Positions 50,953 to 60,700 of a stretch of DNA of 64,000 bases are shown here, piece by piece (the first letter of the stretch is position 1; each line of letters opens with the position of its first letter). The translations under genes and the position numbers were made by a program. Below the pieces are notes generated by a model. That model made no database searches and was not told where the DNA came from. It was given only the letters and a program-made list of their open reading frames with translations. Source of the DNA: Erwinia tracheiphila (GTDB taxonomy: Bacteria; Pseudomonadota; Gammaproteobacteria; Enterobacterales; Enterobacteriaceae); the NCBI RefSeq assembly GCF_021365465.1, contig NZ_CP089932.1:1364001-1428000 (forward strand). Direction: 5' to 3'.

Positions 50953-50954
50953 AT

Positions 50955-52146
50955 TGTATTAGCTCAGACCTGATCTGACAGTTACCGGTTATTTATACAG
51001 GTATCTGTCAGATTACATCTGGCTTAAATTCTTCTCAGCCCGGATGCGCTTTCCATCAAGTAATGTTTCCATTGGCGTTCGCCCACAGCACATTTTCCCC
51101 TGATGGGTTCGCTCATTATTATAGTGAGCCAACCATTCATCAAGACCTGATTGTAGTGCGTCGAGAGCGCCATACAGTTTTTTGCGGAACGTCACCTGAT
51201 AAAACGCCTGCAATATCGTCCGGTGGAACCGCTCGCAGATGCCGTTGGCCTGCGGTGACATCGCTTTGGTTTTCGTGTGGTCGATATCGTTTATTGCCAG
51301 ATAAAGCGGGTAGTCATGCTGCTCCACTTTGCCACAGCACTCTGTGCCTCTGTCAGTGAGTATCCTCGGCATCGGCAAACCATGAAACTCATAAAACGGC
51401 AACACACGGTCATTCAGTAGATCCGCCGCCGTAATCGGCGTTCTGGTGACGTAGAGCTTGCAGTGAGCCACCTTCGAGTACGTGTCAATGAACGTTTGCT
51501 GGTAAATACGCCCGACGCCTTTCAGATTGCCAGCACAGAACGTGTCCTGCGAGCCAGGATGAGCGGTTTCGATTTCGCCACAGGCTTCATCATCACTGGC
51601 TTTACGTTCCAGCGCTGCGATCCGGGTATCCGTCAGTTCTATGCCGTCACAGGCCACTTTTTCTTCCAGTGCTTTCAGGCGTTTTTTGACGTTCTCAAGG
51701 TTATGACGTAACCAGACGGAACGGACACCGCTGCCGGAGATAAAAACGCCCTGTTTACGCAGCTCGTTACTGGTCCGGTGCTGACCGTGCGCCGGGAAAG
51801 CGACAGCATAATCCACAACAGCGCGTTCAGTTGCATCATCGGTACGGTTCTTAAGGTTAGGTGTGCGGCGACTACGGTTTATCAGCGCATCCACGCCACC
51901 TTCCTCGGCCAGTTCGCGATAACAGTAGAACGTATCTCGTGAAACGCCCATGATTTTGCAGGCTCTGGATACATTGCTGAGTTCTTCAGCCAGATTGAGT
52001 AAACCGGCTTTGTGTTTGATTACGGGATTGTGAGTATGAAGCATGAGAGTGACCTCGTGTTTTGTATAAGGCTTCGACACCCATATCAAAACCGGTAACT
52101 CTCAACCTTTCAAGGTTATATGTCAGATCTGGTCGCGACTAATACA
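50955..52146 (-). mobile_element. IS481-family element (left copy)
   Basis: About 1.19 kb bounded by imperfect inverted ends (TGTATTAGCTCAGACC at the left; the right end reads inward as TGTATTAGTCGCGACC), each followed by GATCTGACA. One transposase gene, transcribed toward guaA. Inverted relative to the copy at 62677-63877. The two differ at many residues, so they are separate isoforms or old copies. No clear target duplication. Confidence 0.82.
51013..52044 (-). CDS. IS481-family transposase (left copy)
   Basis: 343 residues from MLHTHNPVIKHKAGLLNLAE, matching the start of the other copy. Helix-turn-helix (SRACKIMGVSRDTFYCY) and a DDE integrase core: Asp in FIDTYSKVAHCKLY, Asp in RILTDRGTECCG, Glu in NGICERFHRTIL. 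Compared with the right copy, three residues are missing at AHPG-SQDTF, plus several substitutions, including Cys for Tyr near the second Asp. Activity is uncertain. Confidence 0.85.
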   Translation of the reverse strand: MLHTHNPVIKHKAGLLNLAEELSNVSRACKIMGVSRDTFYCYRELAEEGGVDALINRSRRTPNLKNRTDDATERAVVDYAVAFPAHGQHRTSNELRKQGVFISGSGVRSVWLRHNLENVKKRLKALEEKVACDGIELTDTRIAALERKASDDEACGEIETAHPGSQDTFCAGNLKGVGRIYQQTFIDTYSKVAHCKLYVTRTPITAADLLNDRVLPFYEFHGLPMPRILTDRGTECCGKVEQHDYPLYLAINDIDHTKTKAMSPQANGICERFHRTILQAFYQVTFRKKLYGALDALQSGLDEWLAHYNNERTHQGKMCCGRTPMETLLDGKRIRAEKNLSQM

Positions 52147-52253
52147 CTTTAGTTGTATTGGTCGTTTCATTTAGCAATGATACTTATATAATAGTTAATC
52201 CACACGTATGGCAATAACTCATCAGGAAACACCCGACTTATTCAGAGTAAAAA

Positions 52254-52870
52254 ACCACCTGCATAGCAGGTGCCATTGATTTCGCCCCACAGGGGCGCAC
52301 TAAGTCCAGACTCAGAGAGCCTTCCCTTCACACTTCTTTCAGTGGAAGCTGGCTCTCTTCAACTTCATGTTTTTCCTGATACTTCACGTACTTTATTATC
52401 ATTTCTTCGTTTATACCTACGGTATCGACACAATAACCTCTTGCCCAAAAATCATTCCCCCACTGCTTGTTCTTACGCAGGCAGGGAAATTTACTGAACA
52501 ATCGAAGGGCTGTTTTACCCTTTAAGTCGCCTGTTACATGGGAAATCGAAAGCCATGGAGGCACTTTTACCCGCAAATGGACATGGTCTGTCTGGACATT
52601 CAGCTCCACTACTTCTATCCCGGGCTGCTCACCTGAGATCCTTATCGGCTTACAGACCTCTTTACCAACATTGTTACTAAGGATGCGAAACCGGTACCTG
52701 GGTGTGCATACGATATGATATTGACAACACCAGAGCACATGAGATGCTTTCTGGAATCTGCTCATGGTTAAATCCCTGGCAGTTATGGGGATAACAGATT
52801 CGGATTTTCCCATGAGTAGCATGACTGGCAGAGCCAACTTATTGCTGACCACCTCCACAGGAGGTGGTGT
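52254..52870 (-). mobile_element. IS200/IS605-family element (second complete copy)
   Basis: tnpA-only element with subterminal hairpins: CACCTGCATAGCAGGTG at 52256-52272 (right end) and CCACCTCCACAGGAGGTGG at 52849-52867 (left end). The hairpins are related to those at 10748 and 11331. No inverted repeats, as expected. Confidence 0.82.
52328..52765 (-). CDS. tnpA: IS200-type transposase TnpA
   Basis: 145 residues from MSRFQKASHVLWCCQYH; the frame is open further upstream but the family starts here. HUH motif in QTDHVHLRVKV; Tyr helix around IIKYVKYQEKH. Several residues differ from the 10853 copy (about two-thirds identical by eye). Length is normal. Confidence 0.85.
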   Translation of the reverse strand: MSRFQKASHVLWCCQYHIVCTPRYRFRILSNNVGKEVCKPIRISGEQPGIEVVELNVQTDHVHLRVKVPPWLSISHVTGDLKGKTALRLFSKFPCLRKNKQWGNDFWARGYCVDTVGINEEMIIKYVKYQEKHEVEESQLPLKEV

Positions 52871-53073
52871 TCATGCAGGGATAAAAAGGCCGCATAAGTG
52901 GCCTGCCTTTGTACGGTTAATGTTATTGATAGCAGTGCATATTTTTATACAGATGTCCACTCAGTGACCACACTTCGAAAAACAAAGCCCTTTCGCCGGG
53001 GCTTTCTCTGTTTACAGTTAACGCCATAAACGACATATTACCAACCGACCAACAATTTAACTGAGGAACAGAT

Positions 53074-53593
53074 ATGACGTTACATGGAACGTTCGTAGTC
53101 AATGAGGCTAAGTTCTCACCGCTCACAATTTCTGGCATAGGCACGTTCATGGCGTTTTCCGGCAATAAGCAGTTTCGCAATAAAGACGGGGGCGTTGGTG
53201 TACCAGATAACGGGCCACTGCCACCGGGTAAATACTGGATTGTCGAACGGCCAAAAGGCGACCTGAGAACATGGCTACAAAATAAAGTAAAAGAAATTCC
53301 GACCTGGTTAACCTCAACCCCTACGCACTATGATGAATGGTTTGCTCTGTATCGTGATGACGGCAGAATTGCCGATTACACATGAGTTAGTGCAGTTGAA
53401 CGCGGTCATTTCAGGTTACCACCCCATCGGCCCAATGGGTGTCTCCAAAGGATGCATAACTCTTCAGCATTCGTCAGATTTTGCAGGTATTCGCAGTGCG
53501 TTGCTCCAAACCCGCAGGGAACCCATCCCGAATAGCAACCTGTTAACATATGGCACAATAGAGGTGTTCGCATATGGTAAAACCTGCCCGTAG
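53074..53593 (+). pseudogene. Tlde1-type (DUF2778) T6SS effector, two inactivating lesions
   Basis: The frame from 53074 starts MTLHGTFVVNEAKFSPL and contains VPDNGPLPPGKYWIVERPKG and EWFALYRDDGRIADYT, typical of DUF2778/Tlde1 L,D-transpeptidase-exchange effectors that attack peptidoglycan. A TGA (53383-53385) stands where relatives have Trp. The same frame continues VSAVERGHFRL, and an extra C at 53419 then shifts the catalytic part (HPIGPMGVSKGCITLQ, with the Cys) into another frame that ends at 53593. Both the stop and the shift must be repaired to give a whole protein. The neighbour is the likely immunity gene. Confidence 0.75.
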
Positions 53594-53819
53594 CCTAATT
53601 AAATTGTTGATTTTTATTGGGCTGTGTATTCTTTCTCTGAAGTTCGTTCATACATACCCCTACCCGATGCCCGAAAATCAGCTGGCCGTGTGGTTTAAAA
53701 TTTCAGAGTGCTTAGGCGTCAGTGACCCGAAAAATGTCTATTTCCCGGTGGTTTTAGTCATTGATCTGATTGTTGCTGTCATTGCGTATAAGTTGATTGT
53801 GAGGCTGTGGAGAATTTAA
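53574..53819 (+). CDS. Small membrane protein, probable Tldi1-type immunity partner
   Basis: 81 residues, overlapping the end of the effector by 20 bases. Two membrane helices (LIKLLIFIGLCILSLKF and VVLVIDLIVAVIAYKLIV) with a short periplasmic loop between them. A short two-helix protein directly downstream of a Tlde1 gene is the usual immunity arrangement. Intact although the effector is broken. The role is inferred from position. Confidence 0.6.
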   Translation: MVKPARSLIKLLIFIGLCILSLKFVHTYPYPMPENQLAVWFKISECLGVSDPKNVYFPVVLVIDLIVAVIAYKLIVRLWRI

Positions 53820-53826
53820 AATGACA

Positions 53827-53851
53827 GCGTTCCCCGCGTGAGCGGGGATAA
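53827..53851 (+). repeat. Single type I-E CRISPR-like repeat
   Basis: GCGTTCCCCGCGTGAGCGGGGATAA matches the core of type I-E repeats of Erwinia/Dickeya-like bacteria (GTGTTCCCCGCGTGAGCGGGGATAAACCG as remembered) apart from both ends. There is only one copy and no spacer array or cas gene nearby. It could be a stray repeat, or the terminator hairpin of the upstream gene (CCCCGC/GCGGGG) with chance resemblance. Confidence 0.5.
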
Positions 53852-53987
53852 TGACACCACAAGAATGGGGCAGGCATTATGCAGTTCAGATTTAATTTCT
53901 CATTCTTCCCGCAGCCAGCGCCAGTACTGATATGGGTCGTGACGCAGACTTGCTGATCACGTATGCTTTGCGCTTTGGATGTAACAT

Positions 53988-54263
53988 ATGGCTAAAGTTG
54001 ATGTCGTCTGCCCTCAGTGCAATGAAACTCATGCTGTACGATGTAACGGACATTCAGCATCCGGTGCCCAACGTTACATCTGCAAGCATTGTTCAAAGAC
54101 CTTTCAGCTCAACTTTAGCTACTCCGGTGCCAAACCAGACACACACCAGACCATTGTTAATATGGCCATGAATGGTTACGGATGTCGCGATACCGCACGG
54201 GTTCTCGGTATCAGCCTCAATACGATTCTGCGGCACTTAAAAAAATTTCCCCAAAGCAGGTAG
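53988..54263 (+). CDS. insA: IS1 protein InsA
   Basis: 91 residues, the standard InsA length. Zinc-ribbon Cys pairs (CPQCNETH, CKHCSKTFQ) and a helix-turn-helix (GCRDTARVLGISLNTILRHL). DNA-binding inhibitor of IS1 transposition; the fusion InsAB' made by -1 frameshifting at the A-tract is the transposase. Confidence 0.92.
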   Translation: MAKVDVVCPQCNETHAVRCNGHSASGAQRYICKHCSKTFQLNFSYSGAKPDTHQTIVNMAMNGYGCRDTARVLGISLNTILRHLKKFPQSR

Positions 54264-54685
54264 CTGAGAATATCGACCCCGAAACGGAGGTTGTTATCTG
54301 CTGTGAAGCCGGTGAACAATGGTCTTACGTGCGGTGTAAAAGCAATCCCCGGTGGTTGTTCTATGCTTATGACCGTATCCGCAAACGTGCTCTGGCCCAC
54401 GTCTTCGGCCCGAGAAATGCCCCGACCCTGCGACGATTGCCGGCCCTGTTAAGCAAATTTAACATTGCCTTTTATATGACAGATGCCTGGCCGGTTTATA
54501 AAGTTCTGTTAAGTGCAACAAGCCACGTGGTGAGCAAGAAATATACCCAACGGACAGAACGGCATAATCTTAATCTTCGCACACATATCAAACGACTGAC
54601 CCGCAGAACAATTTGCTTTTCGAAGTCAGAGGAAATGCACGATAAGATCATCGGTTGGTATCTTACTCTTCATCATTATCAATAA
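54182..54685 (+). CDS. insB: IS1 transposase part InsB'
   Basis: 167 codons in the -1 frame relative to insA, overlapping it. DDE-type core: WLFYAYDRIRKRALAHVFG, FYMTDAWPVYKVLL, YTQRTERHNLNLRTHIKRL. Where E. coli IS1 has AEMDEQW, this copy reads CEAGEQW, so one acidic residue is Gly at that place. Whether it is catalytic in this isoform is not certain. Expressed by frameshift rather than from its own start. Confidence 0.85.
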   Translation: MSRYRTGSRYQPQYDSAALKKISPKQVAENIDPETEVVICCEAGEQWSYVRCKSNPRWLFYAYDRIRKRALAHVFGPRNAPTLRRLPALLSKFNIAFYMTDAWPVYKVLLSATSHVVSKKYTQRTERHNLNLRTHIKRLTRRTICFSKSEEMHDKIIGWYLTLHHYQ

Positions 54686-54701
54686 ATCTGCGTCACGACC
54701 C

Positions 54702-55245
54702 TGATATGAGCGCAGTTTCCCTCACAAAATAAGCGAGAATCTCTGTTAAAAATCATTAAACAATAATTACAACCCATATTATTTCATAGCAAAATCACAA
54801 TAAAAAATTAGAAATGCGAATCACTCATCACACATTTACTTCCAAAGAAAAATCCATATAACCCTTTAAAAAATAAAATCGAAAAAATTAAAAAAGCAAA
54901 CCGTTAAATTCTAAAAAAACCGCTATAACAAGTTTGTTATCCGAAATAACGAACTCCAGAATATCAACCTCCCGATAACCTTTATCATCAGATAAACGCC
55001 AGCGTACCCTGTTATAATTTTTGCCAGAAAAGAAAATAACTAAACTAATTCAACTTCAAATAACATGAATGACTGGCAATAATCATAATGGATTGAAATT
55101 TATATATAAAAATCCTGTTACCATCCTGTTTTTATATATTACCTGCCTCTTTTTCTGCTGTGCTACCCTGACCGCCCTGCCCATATAAAATACATTACTA
55201 ACCGGCCTCACAGGCATACATCGCAAAAAACACAGGGAGTGAACG
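54702..55245. other. AT-rich intergenic region upstream of vgrG
   Basis: No coding frame. Contains a palindrome ATAACAAGTTTGTTAT (54925-54940) and an 11-bp perfect inverted repeat ATATATAAAAA/TTTTTATATAT (55102-55139) enclosing two direct copies of ATCCTGTT. The low GC is typical of H-NS-silenced effector genes (inference). A GGGAG ribosome site precedes vgrG. Confidence 0.6.
55102..55139. repeat. Perfect AT-rich inverted repeat before vgrG
   Basis: ATATATAAAAA and TTTTTATATAT, 11 bp each, are separated by 16 bases that include ATCCTGTT-ACC-ATCCTGTT. It may be a cruciform, a regulator site or a weak terminator. Confidence 0.6.
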
Positions 55246-57260
55246 ATGTCTTATGATGACAACAACAAAAAACCTTACGGTGTATTTGCTTCTTCTCAGA
55301 TAAGTTCTGGGACGTCATCCTTAACTGGTGCCAGTAAAGATTTACTATCAAGTCTGGTTGACAGCGCTGCACCTGGATTACAGTTCACGCTGACAGTGAC
55401 CGGACAGGCAGCAGCGCTATTTGTCGTATCCGATTTTAGCCTGACGGAAAGTCTGTCGTCACCATGGACGCTGGATGTAAATCTTGTCAGCGCAGAGCCG
55501 GACGTTGATTTTGCCCGCGTACTGGATGGGCATGCCACACTGAATATCCTTCAGGGCGGAACCCTGCTGCGCAAGGTCAGCGGTATGATTGCCGCCTTTG
55601 AACAGGGCAATACCGGCCTGCACCAGACGCAATACCGTATGACCCTGCGTCCTGAACTGTGGCGCACCTCGCTGCGCCGTAACTGTCGTATTTTTCAGCA
55701 ACAAACCCCCGAAGATATCATCACTACCCTGCTGCGCGAACGCGGAATACTTAACGCCCGGTTCGTTCTTCGTTATCCCCATCCGGCGCGAGAATTTTGT
55801 GTCCAGTATCAGGAAGATGACCTGAGCTTTATTCAGCGTCTGAGCGCGGAAGAAGGCATCTGTTACTGGTTTGACAGCAATCAGGACGGCAAGATGGTAT
55901 TCGCCGACGATGCAGGACCGCTGCCAGCGGATCTCTCACTGCCATGGAATCCTGATGCTCAGCCCCAGACCGGGGAGTTTTGCGTAAATCAGTTTATCCG
56001 CAGCGCTCAGGTCAAAGCCGCCAGTGTGCAGCTCAAGGACTACACCTTTAAAAGACCGCTCTGGTACGGCCTGTTTACCGAAGAAGCGCGCAAACTGCAT
56101 AACCAGCGTCCCGATTACGAATACTATATGTTTCCGGGACGTTTTAAAGACGACCAGCATGGTCAGGATTATACCCGCTACCATCTGGAGGGACTGCGTA
56201 ACGATGCTGATGGTGGCTACGGGATCAGTAATGCGCCACAGCTTTTCCCGGGACTGTTATTTACTCTGACATCTCATCCCAGAGCCTCACTCAACACGCG
56301 CTGGCAGGTAGTCAGCATCACTCATACCGGCAGTCAGCCTCAGGCGCTGGAAAGAGCGTCTCAGGAACAGGGAACAACGCTTGGCAACCGGTTCACCTTT
56401 ATTCCGGCACATCAGACCTGGCGGCCAGCACCACTGCCTAAACCCCGGGTTGATGGTGCTCAAATAGGCATCGTAGTCGGGCCGCCTGATGAAGAAATCT
56501 ATTGCGATGACCATGGTCGGGTACGGGTACAGTTTCCGTGGGATCGCTATGGTTGTTCAGATGACAAAAGCTCCTGCTGGATACGGGTATCCCAGCCCTG
56601 GGCGGGCAACGGCTGGGGAATGATTGCCACCCCGCGCATTGGTCAGGAAGTGATCGTGGACTTTCTGCATGGTGACCAGGATCAGCCGATTATTATCGGG
56701 CGTACCTATCACGCGAATAATCTGCCGTCGATTGGCCTGCCAGCCGCAAAGACGCAAATGGCGTTCAGGAGTAAGACTCACAAAGGCGAAGGTTATAACG
56801 AACTCATGTTTGAGGATGCGAATGGGCAGGAAATGCTCTCAATGCATGCGCAAAAAGACATGAGTACGCATATCAATAATGACCGGACAACGACCGTCGG
56901 GGCAAACCACTCGGAAACAGTGAAAGGCAATCAGCGTGTTCAGATCCAGGAGGGAAATCGAACGGTTATTGTCAGTAAAGGTGATGAAAGCAAATCTGTA
57001 AAGGCCGGTGCATTAACCGAAGATATTGCCAAAGAAAAAAGCATTACCGCTGACAGTATCAATGTTTTTGCAACGGGGCTCAGGGTGGGGAAAGCTCGGG
57101 TCTTCAAATGTTTCTGGCTAAAAACGGGATCTCACTGGGCGTGGGTGACAGCCAGATCACTCTGACACCGGACGCCATTGTTTTACATATCGGGGATTCT
57201 GTCATTCAACTGGGTAAGGATGGCATCACCATTAACGGCAGCAGCGTATTTGTCAACTAA
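55246..57260 (+). pseudogene. vgrG: T6SS spike protein VgrG, frameshifted near the C-terminus
   Basis: VgrG is the trimeric tip of the type VI secretion needle. The frame from 55246 contains the gp27-like part (LSSPWTLDVNLVSAEPDVDF, LSFIQRLSAEEGICYWFD), the OB domain (GRVRVQFPWDRYG, WIRVSQPWAGNGWGMIATPR, EVIVDFLHGDQDQPIIIGR) and the beta-needle (NNDRTTTVGANHSETVKGNQ). Near 57070-57092, in GGGG runs, sense moves to another frame (ESSGLQMFLAKNGISLG, ITLTPDAIVLHIGDSVIQLG) ending at 57260. About 57 residues are thus lost from the needle tip, where PAAR proteins sit. The unshifted product is 639 residues with a wrong tail. True loss or a sequencing error cannot be told apart here. Confidence 0.82.
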
Positions 57261-57270
57261 GGGAGCAACC

Positions 57271-57690
57271 ATGCGTTACCAACTTAATGAAGGAATTATT
57301 CAGCTGCCGGAAAACTGGAATGATGAAACGCTTAACGCATTTTCTGCGCCAGATAAAAGTGGTCTCAATCTGGTGATCACCCGCCAGGGGTTGCCTTTTG
57401 GTACCGACAAAGATGAATTTCTTGAAAATATTCTGACCCAGTATCGGGAGCAGTTGCCCGGTTATACCGAGGATGAATATAAAACTATCACTCTGGCAGC
57501 GCAGAATGCCTGTTTACTGGCGTATCACTGGCAAAGTGATGAGGGGCGTATCGATCAACTGGCGGTAATGCTTTATCTCAATGACGTCTTGCTCTCATTT
57601 ACAGCCAGCAGTGCCAGTGGCATGAGCAAAAAACAAAAGGAAACGCTACTGGGCGTTATTCAGAGTTTTAATCCCGAATCCACCGATTAA
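57271..57690 (+). CDS. EagR/DUF1795 effector chaperone
   Basis: 139 residues from the ATG after GGGAGCAACC; longer frames upstream only overlap vgrG. DUF1795 (DcrB-like) fold: MRYQLNEGIIQLPENWND, LNLVITRQGLPFG, AYHWQSDEGRIDQLAVMLYL. Eag proteins bind the N-terminal membrane segments of PAAR-Rhs effectors and load them onto VgrG. Placed exactly between vgrG and rhs. Intact. Confidence 0.88.
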   Translation: MRYQLNEGIIQLPENWNDETLNAFSAPDKSGLNLVITRQGLPFGTDKDEFLENILTQYREQLPGYTEDEYKTITLAAQNACLLAYHWQSDEGRIDQLAVMLYLNDVLLSFTASSASGMSKKQKETLLGVIQSFNPESTD

Positions 57691-57739
57691 CCCGCTGTTT
57701 TATATTATTCAGACAGATTGACAGGGAGAGGAGATACAC

Positions 57740-60700
57740 ATGTCGATCGGTAGAGCAGTCGCAGCAATGGGGGCTATGGTTGGAGCCTCGCTGGCAGGTA
57801 ACAAAGCGACACTGATTCAGGCCAGAATACAGCGTGATGCGTCATTTGAGAATGTTAAACAGACCCGTTCAGGCTGGCAACCCGGACCCGGGGCAGCCAG
57901 AGTGGATGATCAGGTTAAACATAAAAGCTTTCTGGCTGCGCTTGCCGGTGCCGTGGTGGGAGCGGCATTAACTATCGCTACCGGTATTGTTGTCGTCGCT
58001 GCATTTTCCCTGGCGTTCCCGGCCAGCCTGCTGGTAGGCGGGCTGGCGCTGGTGGCGGCGTTTAAAGCCGCACCGCTGATTGATAAGCTCAGTGAGGGGG
58101 TCACTAACTTTGTAGACGGTCTGTTCACTTCTCCAGATGGTGCCATTATTACCGGCTCCCCAAATGTCGTTATTAACAAGAAAAAGGCTGCCAGAGCAGG
58201 TGTTACGCTACCGACAGAGCCGGTGGAAGTGAGTGAGAGTGCGCCGACCGATTTTCAGGGGATAGCAGCAGCGCTTGGTGAGGGAAATTATGCTGATGCA
58301 GCTTCACACCTGCCTGGCGCGCTGGCAGAAGGTGTCAGCAATGCCCCGGGATGGATCAATGATGCAGCAAACTGGGCCGATAACGTCACCCAAAAGAACA
58401 AGGATACGATTCTGGGGCGTAATGATGCCAGCGTTATGGAACGGCTGGAGGCTGCCAGTTCGTGGTTAATCGGGGGGCCTGTCACTGCGGAGCTTATTAC
58501 CATGGCAGGCGGTCATGGGGGAATAAAGCGGGACGTTGATTTTCCCGAGGCGCCGGGAGATACCTCTACCTGTAAGGAAGGTAAACCGCCGCGAATCGCC
58601 CAGGGAAGCGGCAGTGTATTTATTAATGGTCAACCTGCGGCGCGCAAAGACGATAAACTGGAATGCTCTGCGATCATCAAGACAGGGTCAGAAAATGTTT
58701 TTATTGGCGGGGGGCAACTAACCTGTCTGGATATTGATGCGGAATTCCCCCCCTGGATGCGTAAAGTTCTCGGCGTTATCAATATCGCCAGTTATCTTCT
58801 GCCGCCGTCTTCGCTCGGACAGAAGCTGGCAGGCAGGTTAGCAGGAGGCGTCAGTAAACTGCTGGGTCGACTTCCCCGGCTCAGAGGCGCATTGCTTGGT
58901 GCGCAGAGAGCGCTGGCCGCAGTGCGTAACGGTCCATCGAAAGTGGCAACGCATGTGGCGAATTTTGCCCGACCTATAGGCGAAAAAGCACGCAATGGTT
59001 TTGCCCGGGTAAAACGATGGATATTCGATCCTGTTGATATTGCAACCGGTGCTTATACTGAAATGCGCACCGATATTCGCCTGGGGCAGACATTGCCACT
59101 GGAGTTTATTCGCTATTACGACTCGACGGAGAGCCACGCCGGACTGTTGGGGAAAGGATGGAGTGACAACTGGAGTGAATATGCTCTGGTCAGCGAGCTG
59201 GGAAGTTTTATTGATATCTTCGATTATACCGGTCAGGTTTACAGCTTTAATTTTATGCCGGATGAAGATATTGCCTGTAACGCCAGTTATTCCCACCTGA
59301 CCTTACGGCGTCGGGGAAACGTACTGGAGCTGTTTGATGCACAGACACTTATCAGCCGCTACTTTTACGATGCGTTTAACCACCGACAGATGGCTGACGG
59401 CGAAGAAAAACGCCATTTTTATCTGGGGGCGATGACGGATGTTAACAATAATAAACTCTATTTTGAGCGCAACGATGCTGCGCAGATAGTCGGAGTTATC
59501 CATACCGACGGGATCCGGTTAAGACTGCATTATCACCCCAGCGGTTATCTGCACAAAATTATTCGTTATACCGGTGAGCTGGAAGTGCTGGCGGAATATC
59601 ACCAGGATGAACATGGTCGGCTGACGGAGGCGGATATTGCCCGGGAGTTTCATCTTTTTTATCAGTATGATGCGGATCACCGGCTGGTGAGATGGGCGGA
59701 TAACGACCAGACCTGGGTGAATTTCCGTTATGACGCGCAGGGATGTTGTATCAGCACGCAGGGAGCGCAGGGATATTACAGCGGGACATTAAGCTACGGT
59801 GATGATTATACGGATGTGGCGGATGGTCGCGGCCAGCGTACCCGGTACTGGCGTGATGCGCTTTATAACATTACGGCGGAAGAAACGCAGGACGGGCGGA
59901 TCACCCGTTACACTTATGATGACGATCGCAACATCACGTCCCGCACCACTCCGCAGGGGCGTCAGACCTTTTACGAATACGTGCCGCACACGCAGTTACT
60001 GCGTTGCTACACTGACGAATCTGGCAGTCAGTGGCAGTATGAATATAACTATCAGGGCAGACTCAGCAAAGTCACCGATCCACAGGGGCACGAATGGCGG
60101 CAGGCATATGATGCACTGGGTAAGCCTGTCCATATGATTTCCCCGAACGGTGACAAAACACAGTTTCATTATCATGCGGATGGCTTGCTGGCCGCGATTG
60201 TCCACCCGGATAGCAGCAGTCAGCGCTATCGCTGGGATGCGCACAAACGCCTGAGCCAGATAACCGATGAGGCCGGACGTCATTATCAGTTTGGTTATAA
60301 CAAACGCGATCAGCCTCAGACACTGGTTCAACCCGGCCAGTCGCAGACACACTTTCACTGGCAGCACCAGCGGCTGAAGGCGGTGATCCACCCGGATCAG
60401 ACGAAGAAAAGCTACCGTTACGATCGCCATGGCAACCTGTTGAGCTATGTTGATCAGGCGGGATACGAGTGGCAACTGGAATATGGTCCCTTTGATATGC
60501 CGGTGGCACGTACAGACGCGCCGGGTAACCGCTGGCGCTACGTTTATGACACCGTGACAGCACAGCTGGCGCAGGTGATCAATCCGCAGGGTGAATCCTG
60601 GCGTTATACTTACAATGCGCAGGGGCAGGTTGAGCGAGAGGAAGATTACGGCGGTGCTGTGTGGCATTACGCGTACGATGAAGACGGGCACTGCATCAGC

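Larger units (their letters stand above)
53935..54700 (+). mobile_element. IS1-family element with 8-bp target duplication
   Basis: 766 bases with terminal inverted repeats (GGTCGTGACGCAGA at the left, TCTGCGTCACGACC at the right), flanked on both sides by CTGATATG (53927-53934 and 54701-54708). Contains insA and insB' with a frameshift region of A residues (CTTAAAAAAATTTCC). Length and duplication size are as for IS1. Confidence 0.92.

Noticed and set aside
53827..53851. A CRISPR array
   Set aside because: Only one repeat-like unit, no second copy or spacer within several hundred bases, no cas genes in the window; reported as a lone repeat only.
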